From: Bradyrhizobium elkanii USDA 76
GTDB taxonomy: Bacteria > Pseudomonadota > Alphaproteobacteria > Rhizobiales > Xanthobacteraceae
Direction of reading: 5' to 3'
Assembly: GCF_023278185.1 (NCBI RefSeq)
Contig: NZ_CP066356.1
Span: 4,642,001-4,706,000, forward strand
Length of the DNA stretch: 64,000 nt
Below, piece after piece: positions 59,665-64,000 of the stretch; within the stretch, counting starts at the first letter, position 1; each line of letters starts with the position of its first letter. The position numbers and the translations under genes were made by a program. The notes below the pieces were generated by a model. It was not told where the DNA came from. It ran no database searches and saw only the letters and a program-made list of their open reading frames with translations.

Positions 59665-60310
59665 ACGACTGGCCGAGATTTCCGCGCGAGCGAGTTACTT
59701 GACTATAGCTTGGGGCAACCGGTTGGGAACGCCATCAGCGAAAGACAAGCAATCAGTGCTCGACGACATCGATGCGCAATTGAGCGAGCTGAAGGTTACG
59801 CCTGAAGAGCGCGCCGTAATCGTCAAGCCATGGGTAGGAATGATAAGGGCTGATTTCTTTTTCCTGTTTAGCCGAGTTGTCCGGGAATTCGCGACGCTAA
59901 AAGCTAGCGATCTGACCGCAAAGGTCCTGGCGACGCAGAGCCGAGAGGCTCGTGAGGCGGAGATGGCTCATTCAGCGCTCATTACGCAGTGGTTCACGGA
60001 GACGAACAACTTCGGAGCTATAGAACGACTGGAGACTAGAAGCCTGTCGACGGTCATCAACGAATACTTGCCGGTGAAGGGCGGCTGGTTGTCTGATAGG
60101 GAGCTGGCGGCCTTTGCGACATTCGAACGAGAACTAGTTCGGCTGAACGATGACTGTGCAAAGAGGGGCGGATACACTGCGGAAGCCGCCGACTACTATG
60201 ACCGTTACAAAGAACGGCAGAACGATAAGGAGATGGCTAAAACAACTTTGGGAGGCGTCGAGGTAGCCATCGAGGCCCACGGCTCTACCTTGAAGTTGTA
60301 TGGCCGGTGA
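59642..60310 (+). CDS. Hypothetical helical protein (222 aa) of the 59-61 kb gene group
   Basis: GTG start at 59642, overlapping the two-TM gene. Helical throughout: MATLATVRRLAEISARASYL, DDIDAQLSELKVTPEERAVIVKPWVGMIRADFFFLFSRVV (quoted as KPWVGMIRADFFF), EAEMAHSALITQWFTETNNF, LSDRELAAFATFERELVRLNDD. No signal peptide. It is of lower GC than the core genome. A later start is possible. Function unknown; it precedes the HEPN-like gene by 26 bp. Confidence 0.65.
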   Translation: MATLATVRRLAEISARASYLTIAWGNRLGTPSAKDKQSVLDDIDAQLSELKVTPEERAVIVKPWVGMIRADFFFLFSRVVREFATLKASDLTAKVLATQSREAREAEMAHSALITQWFTETNNFGAIERLETRSLSTVINEYLPVKGGWLSDRELAAFATFERELVRLNDDCAKRGGYTAEAADYYDRYKERQNDKEMAKTTLGGVEVAIEAHGSTLKLYGR

Positions 60311-60336
60311 GCGGAGGATAATTTAGTGCGGCCGCA

Positions 60337-60870
60337 ATGAACAATCGTGTGCCTCTTGGGATCTTGGCGAACCAGTTTTGGCACGAGGCTGTAGCCTATC
60401 TACGCGCCGCGGATACTCTCATTCGCGACGAATCTGCAGTGGACACAATCCCGCCAACGTACTTTTTGATGAGCCATGGCCTCGAGCTGATGCTCAAAGC
60501 CTATCTTCTCTCGCGCGACATCCCGTATGCTGACGTTTTCAAGCTACATCACCGCATTCAGGAGGCTTACGAAAGGGCAAAGAGCCTCGGCCTAGTGATA
60601 GAGATTGAACACACGGAAGCTCTGATTGAAAAGCTATCCGATTTTCACAGTGAGCATTTGTTTCGCTACCCCGTGGTCAGGCGAGACGATGGAGGTCTGA
60701 TCCTGCGCGGCCACCTCGTTCGCCCGATCGAAGTTCTGCAGATCATCGAGGCCATCGGCGCCAAGATCTCGGGTCCCGTCATGCACGCACGCCTCGTTGC
60801 ATCCAAGTACGGTGAATTCCCAATAGAGACCTGGCACATGGGTGTGCCGACTGGCGAAGATGGCATCTGA
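60337..60870 (+). CDS. HEPN-like protein of the 59-61 kb gene group
   Basis: 177 aa. The segment WHEAVAYLRAADTLI, then PTYFLMSHGLELMLKAYLLSRDIP and KLHHRIQEAYERAKSLGL has the four-helix look of HEPN domains (HGxELxLKAxL followed by a H-x-L/I-type helix). The classical RX4-6H RNase motif is not found, so it may be a non-catalytic HEPN. HEPN proteins are frequent in toxin-antitoxin and phage defence systems. Third gene of the plus-strand group; it ends 14 bp before the integrase remnant. Confidence 0.62.
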   Translation: MNNRVPLGILANQFWHEAVAYLRAADTLIRDESAVDTIPPTYFLMSHGLELMLKAYLLSRDIPYADVFKLHHRIQEAYERAKSLGLVIEIEHTEALIEKLSDFHSEHLFRYPVVRRDDGGLILRGHLVRPIEVLQIIEAIGAKISGPVMHARLVASKYGEFPIETWHMGVPTGEDGI

Positions 60871-60884
60871 CCCTTCGAGCATAT

Positions 60885-61079
60885 TTCACGGCGCTCGAAA
60901 TCATGTCCATCACCGGACGCACCGACATCCGAGAGATTGAGCGCTATTGCCGCGAGGCCGCACGCAAGAAACTGGCTGTTGCAGCTATGGCGAAACTGCA
61001 AACCGGATTCGATGTGTCCGATAATCGAAAATTGCCTAACCCAAGTCCGAGGTTGGAAAAATTTCTGATAAGCTATTGA
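60885..61079 (+). pseudogene. C-terminal remnant of a tyrosine recombinase (integrase)
   Basis: Reading frame FTALEIMSITGRTDIREIERYCREAARKKLAVAAMAKLQ (quoted: ALEIMSITGRTD and IERYCREAARKKL) matches the end of phage integrases, including the tyrosine (ERY). Everything before it is missing. Its stop is at 61077-61079, 23 bp before the tRNA fragment. It is the leftover integrase of the decayed element. Confidence 0.78.
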
Positions 61080-61102
61080 AATCATTAGCAGGAAAAGCCA
61101 TC

Positions 61103-61147
61103 TGGCGATCCCGGCAGGATTCGAACCTGCAACCCGCGGAGTAGAAA
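61103..61147 (-). repeat. 3' part of tRNA-Arg(UCU): att site
   Basis: On the minus strand the 45 bases read TTTCTACTCCGCGGGTTGCAGG... and end CCTGCCGGGATCGCCA. This gives an anticodon loop TTTCTAC with anticodon TCT, an anticodon-stem 3' side TCCGC, variable loop GGGTT, T arm GCAGG-TTCGAAT-CCTGC, acceptor strand CGGGATC, discriminator G and CCA. The 5' half of a tRNA is absent. This is what a tyrosine recombinase leaves at the distal end of an island. Confidence 0.85.
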
Positions 61148-61188
61148 CATTTCGGTCGCGGAGGAAATATCCGCTACTCAGCAAGGGC

Positions 61189-61482
61189 TTAGCGGTCGGC
61201 CTCGGTCCGGTTCGGGGATTTTTCCGGGGATCGCCGCGCGCGGATCATCGTCGCGATCGCCCGATAGCGTGCAGCGTCGGCCCGTAAGATCTCGGCGCGG
61301 ACCTCGAGCCGCAGCGCTTCCTCGTCGAGATAATCCGCGCGCCAGGTCTGCTCGCTCGGCCGCTCGCCGACAAGGCCGAGCGGGGCGCCGGCAAGCTGGC
61401 CGCCGGCCGCCAGCGCGGGCCGCTGGTGCGCTAAATCGGTCCCGGACGTGTCCGGGGAAGGGGCGGGGGTCAGTTCGCTCAT
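61189..61482 (-). CDS. Hypothetical protein (97 aa)
   Basis: From the ATG at 61482. A Pro/Ala-rich N-terminus (MSELTPAPSPDTSGTDLAHQR), then a helical part TWRADYLDEEALRLEVRAEILRADAARYRAIATMI and a polar tail. It follows the secreted 84-aa gene by 12 bp and is likely co-transcribed. Phage-island style; no family known. Confidence 0.65.
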   Translation of the reverse strand: MSELTPAPSPDTSGTDLAHQRPALAAGGQLAGAPLGLVGERPSEQTWRADYLDEEALRLEVRAEILRADAARYRAIATMIRARRSPEKSPNRTEADR

Positions 61483-61493
61483 GGGCGGGGCTC

Positions 61494-61748
61494 TCAACGG
61501 CTCGCGGGCGGCAAGTAGCGGGGCAGCTGACGCATCGCGCACTCATTTACCTCGGCGTGCAGGGCGTTCGTCGTCGCGGTGTCTCCGAAAAATATGCGGC
61601 GGTTCAGCCGGTCCCGGCCGCCGAGTGCCTCAATGCAAAACTCGCGCGCCTTCTGGATGGCCGCGCGTTCCGCGTCGGATAGTGAACTTTGCGCGCCGGC
61701 GGACGTCGCTGCCAATACGAGGGCGGTCGAGATCAAAAAGGGTTTCAT
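61494..61748 (-). CDS. Small secreted protein (84 aa)
   Basis: ATG at 61748 with AGGA upstream. Signal peptide MKPFLISTALVLAATSAGAQ, then SSLSDAERAAIQKAREFCIEALGGRDRLNRRIFFG, NALHAEVNECAMRQLPRYL. Two cysteines. A soluble exported protein, possibly periplasmic. It forms a unit with the 97-aa gene. Confidence 0.7.
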   Translation of the reverse strand: MKPFLISTALVLAATSAGAQSSLSDAERAAIQKAREFCIEALGGRDRLNRRIFFGDTATTNALHAEVNECAMRQLPRYLPPASR

Positions 61749-62143
61749 ATCGATCCTGGGGCTCCGGTGGCGAATATCGTGGATAACCGCGCGACGGCAA
61801 AGGCGTCGAGCCGTCATCGGCCTATAGCTTCAAAAGATGCGGGAAACAGTCTGCCCTTGCTTCGCCATTGTTGGCACGTTCGGTGCACGTATCTCGCTGC
61901 GCGTCGGGATGTCTTTCTCGCCACATCGTGATGCCGTTCATACTCGGAAACGCCGATAAGGTGGGGATAGTTTAATCAACGAATACAGGGCGCCATTAGG
62001 CGCTTATGTTGGCGCCGGCGGTCGTCGCTTCCCAACCGCTCATGAAAAAAACCGGGCCTCCACTTGTCGAGGGCGGGACCCGGCTTTTCGTGATCTTCAT
62101 CCGGCTCCGCTCGCGCGGCGCCTAACCACGAAAGGACCCTAGT
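61749..62143. other. Non-coding region with one bidirectional hairpin
   Basis: About 395 bp between divergent island genes. The hairpin at 62046-62090 is the only clear structure; the rest holds no gene I can support. Confidence 0.6.
62046..62090. terminator. Terminator-like hairpin in the island
   Basis: CCGGG..CCTCC pairs with GGGCGGGACCCGG around a loop CACTTGTCGAG. A-runs on the left (AAAAAAACCGGG) and T-run on the right (CCCGGCTTTTCG) make it an intrinsic-like terminator on both strands. Confidence 0.6.
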
Positions 62144-62356
62144 GTGGTCGATCGTATCCAGCAAGACAACAATCCGCGAAAAACTAAATTCACGTTTGAG
62201 GAGGCCGTTGACGTCTGGCTGCGCCGCTGGAGCGGCCAGCTGATCCATGAGATCGCGGCGGCCTATGTCATCAATTCGGGGCGCGTCAGTGACGTCCTCA
62301 ATGAGGTGACGCATCGCGGCAGTAAGGCGGCGGCAGCAGCGCGCCGTCCGGCCTAA
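62144..62356 (+). CDS. Small HTH-like protein (70 aa)
   Basis: GTG start at 62144 with AAAGGA before it. KFTFEEAVDVWLRRWSGQLIHEIAAAYVINSGRVSDVLNEVTH has the tri-helix spacing of a homeodomain-like helix-turn-helix (IHEIAAAYVINSGRVSDVL), followed by an Ala/Arg tail. Likely a small DNA-binding protein of phage type. Stands 85 bp before the ligase-like gene. Confidence 0.68.
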   Translation: MVDRIQQDNNPRKTKFTFEEAVDVWLRRWSGQLIHEIAAAYVINSGRVSDVLNEVTHRGSKAAAAARRPA

Positions 62357-62441
62357 ACCGGCGCCTGGCGGGGCGGCGACGGCGCCGCTCCGCTGCTGGT
62401 TCCGGATTCGCATTTCGGGCAAAAATACCTATCTGCCCGAC

Positions 62442-63041
62442 ATGGCAAAGCGGTTTGAGTTTGCACGGCCGGTGACCGCAAAGGCGGTGCCGGCGGGGCC
62501 GCGGTGGATTCACGAAATCAAATTCGATGGGTTCCGGATGCGCGTCGTCCGCGAGGCCGATCGCGTGCGGCTGTTCACCATGAACGGCGCCGACTGGACC
62601 GATCGCTATCCCTGGATTGTCGAGGCCGCGCGCCGCCTCAAGCCTAAGCAGTTCGTGCTCGACGGCGAGGCGGTCGTCCTCGACGTCCGCAGTTACAGCG
62701 ATTTCGATGCCTTGGTCTCGCGCAAGCATGACGACGAGGTCCAGCTCTACGCCTTCGACGTCCTCGCGCTCGAGGGGGATGACCTGACCAGGCTGCCGCT
62801 GTCGATGCGGAAGGCCAACCTGCAGCGCCTGTTGACGCGGCGGGTCGACGGCATCCAGCTCGCGCCCTATGAGGCTGGCGAGATCGGGCCGGACCTGTTC
62901 CGCCATGCCTGTCTGCATGGTCTCGAGGGTATCGTCTCCAAGCAGCTCGAGCGGTCCTACAAGCCGGGCCGCTGCGATCACTGGATCAAGTCGAAAAACC
63001 CGGATCATCCCGCCTTCCGTCGCGTCGCCGATCGCTTCTAG
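62442..63041 (+). CDS. ATP-dependent DNA ligase adenylation domain, no OB fold
   Basis: 199 aa. Nucleotidyltransferase motif I with the AMP-accepting Lys27 in HEIKFDGFRMRV, motif III/IIIa in FVLDGEAVVLD and LYAFDVLAL, motif IV in GLEGIVSKQLERSY and motif V in HWIKSKNP. These are the LigD/LigC-type adenylation motifs. The C-terminal OB-fold domain (motif VI) normally needed for sealing is absent, as the protein stops right after motif V. It may need a partner, or act only as an adenylyltransferase. Its TAG stop overlaps the stop of the convergent next gene. Confidence 0.88.
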   Translation: MAKRFEFARPVTAKAVPAGPRWIHEIKFDGFRMRVVREADRVRLFTMNGADWTDRYPWIVEAARRLKPKQFVLDGEAVVLDVRSYSDFDALVSRKHDDEVQLYAFDVLALEGDDLTRLPLSMRKANLQRLLTRRVDGIQLAPYEAGEIGPDLFRHACLHGLEGIVSKQLERSYKPGRCDHWIKSKNPDHPAFRRVADRF

Positions 63042-63313
63042 GATTTGCGGATGTTCATCGCGGCGTAGGCTGCGGCCAGCTTTTCCGGCGTCTGCCTGGC
63101 CTTGAAGGCCGACCATGCTGATTTGAATTCGGCTTTCGCCGCCTCGAGGTTGCCGGCGCTGCCGACCGGCAGGCCGCCGGTGATATGGACCTGGACATGC
63201 CAAAGCCAGACGCCGGGCGACCGCTCGCTCGCATAGCGGATGCGGCCGATCCGCTGGCCGTCCTCAATGATGGAATAGTCGCGGATGCCGATCGGCCGCA
63301 GCGCGAGGCTCAT
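63038..63313 (-). CDS. Hypothetical protein (91 aa) beside the integrase
   Basis: MSLALRPIGIRDYSIIEDGQRIGRIRYASERSPGVWLWHVQVHITGG reads as a small beta-domain, then LEAAKAEFKSAWSAFKARQTPEKLAAAYAAMNIRKS as a helical tail. No family recognised. Its start overlaps the end of the integrase by 4 bp (ATGA), so it is coupled to it. Its end shares the CTAG stop with the ligase gene on the other strand. Confidence 0.7.
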   Translation of the reverse strand: MSLALRPIGIRDYSIIEDGQRIGRIRYASERSPGVWLWHVQVHITGGLPVGSAGNLEAAKAEFKSAWSAFKARQTPEKLAAAYAAMNIRKS

Positions 63314-64000
63314 TCGTTGCCGCCCTTGTTCTCGGCCGCTTTGGGAGCTGCCGGCGCTGCCGGCTGGTGGGCGGCGGTCGCTTCCATCGCGGCGCGCAGA
63401 TCCTCGAGCGTCGCGTCGGTGTAGAATTCGGACGTGATGGCAATGGTCGAGTGACCGAGCTGTTTCTGCACGATGCGCAGATTGCCGGTCGCGCGCAGCG
63501 TGCGCATGCCTGTCGTATGGCGCAAATCGTGGATGCGCGCGTCAACGCCGGCCTTGGTCCAGTTCCGTTTCTTGTTTGAGGCGAAGCCGGTTGCCGTGAT
63601 CGGGTAGCGCTGTCCCTTGACGATATCGCCGAGCTTGCGGCCCTTCCTGGTGCGGTTTTTCCAGGTGCGTTGTGCCTTGTAGGTGAAAACAAATTCCGGA
63701 TGGTGGCCGCGCCGGCGCCAGAGGATCGCATAGGCCTCGCGCGACAGCGGAATGATCCGCGGCGTGTCGCCTTTGGTCATGACGCTGATGGTGCCGAGCT
63801 CGAAATTGACCTGCGTCCAGGTCAGCAGCAGATTTTGCCGACGCAGTCCGGTGATAATCGCGAACCGCCGCAGCTCGGCATAGTCCAGGCTCTCGACCTG
63901 GTCGATCGCGGTCTCCTCGCTGGGCAGTAGCTCGCGGACCGGACGTTTCTTCTGTTTCAGCCGATGCTTTTTCCAGGTCGGTTCCTTCGGCAAGATCGCA
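63310..64000 (-). CDS. Tyrosine recombinase (phage integrase), partial at its N-terminus
   Basis: At least 230 codons, open at the right edge, so the N-terminal DNA-binding part is missing. The catalytic domain is complete: Arg in IITGLRRQNLLLTW, His-x-x-Arg in RIHDLRHTTGMR, His in QLGHSTIAIT, and Tyr in SEFYTDA. A Pro/Ala-rich tail follows. It catalyses integration and excision, most likely at the tRNA-Arg gene represented by the fragment at 61103. The downstream 91-aa gene is coupled to it. Confidence 0.92.
   Translation of the reverse strand, partial: AILPKEPTWKKHRLKQKKRPVRELLPSEETAIDQVESLDYAELRRFAIITGLRRQNLLLTWTQVNFELGTISVMTKGDTPRIIPLSREAYAILWRRRGHHPEFVFTYKAQRTWKNRTRKGRKLGDIVKGQRYPITATGFASNKKRNWTKAGVDARIHDLRHTTGMRTLRATGNLRIVQKQLGHSTIAITSEFYTDATLEDLRAAMEATAAHQPAAPAAPKAAENKGGNE

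Noticed and set aside
61103..61180. Complete tRNA gene
   Set aside because: Only the 3' half from the anticodon loop onward is present; the sequence further upstream does not supply a D arm or matching 5' acceptor strand.
61269..61682. 137-codon plus-strand frame
   Set aside because: It is antisense to the two coupled minus-strand island genes and is Arg/Ala-rich shadow sequence.

Overview
The window looks like chromosome of a Bradyrhizobium-type alphaproteobacterium (Nitrobacteraceae). The evidence is high GC with strong third-position bias, the gene neighbourhood moaC-trpC-trpD-ppiD / tpiA / secG-pyrG / kdsA / eno / ftsB-pdhA-pdhB-pdhC-lpd, several orphan periplasmic binding proteins, and families of intergenic hairpin repeats typical of that group. 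No rRNA, CRISPR array or insertion sequence was seen. The genus is inferred from protein style and gene order; no search was run.

Layout. 1-3 kb: a divergent serine hydroxymethyltransferase cut by the left edge, then a histidine kinase and NarL-type regulator pair (minus strand). 3-9 kb: a duplicated DUF2380-like secreted protein, two orphan ABC-type binding proteins, an SD/anti-SD hairpin, and an old-yellow-enzyme oxidoreductase. 9-18 kb: a CtpA protease, a large GGDEF-EAL protein, then moaC, trpC, trpD and a PpiD-like chaperone (all minus). 18-29 kb: tpiA, a GNAT/XRE-cupin pair with an apparently leaderless promoter, secG, pyrG, a PmtA-like methyltransferase, an OmpR/HK two-component pair, a secreted PAAR protein, kdsA and an MFS transporter. 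29-46 kb: queF, a Vgb-like lyase, eno, ftsB, the pyruvate dehydrogenase operon with three small accessory ORFs inserted in it, threonine synthase, a Bug-type binding protein and a soluble lytic transglycosylase. 46-56 kb: an SMP-30 protein, a TRAP transporter operon (dctP-dctQ-dctM), many small proteins, and a two-gene galactonate branch (dgoK-dgoA).

56-64 kb is accessory DNA. A 15-bp repeat at 58,051 and a ~45-bp 3' fragment of a tRNA-Arg(UCU) gene at 61,103 lie in the same orientation around a decayed element. That element holds a frameshifted phage tail tape-measure remnant, an integrase C-terminal remnant next to the tRNA fragment, and a small lower-GC gene group: a two-TM protein, an unknown 222-aa protein and a HEPN-like protein. 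To the right is a second element with a mostly complete tyrosine recombinase running off the right edge, a DNA-ligase adenylation domain lacking its OB fold, and small unknown proteins. The pattern suggests successive integrations at one tRNA-Arg gene whose intact copy should lie just beyond the right edge.

How the genes work together. The housekeeping part joins lower glycolysis (tpiA, eno) to acetyl-CoA production (pdhA/B/C, lpd), with tryptophan, molybdopterin, CTP, Kdo and queuosine synthesis around it. The best candidate for something undescribed is the 59.4-60.9 kb gene set carried by the decayed tRNA-Arg element.
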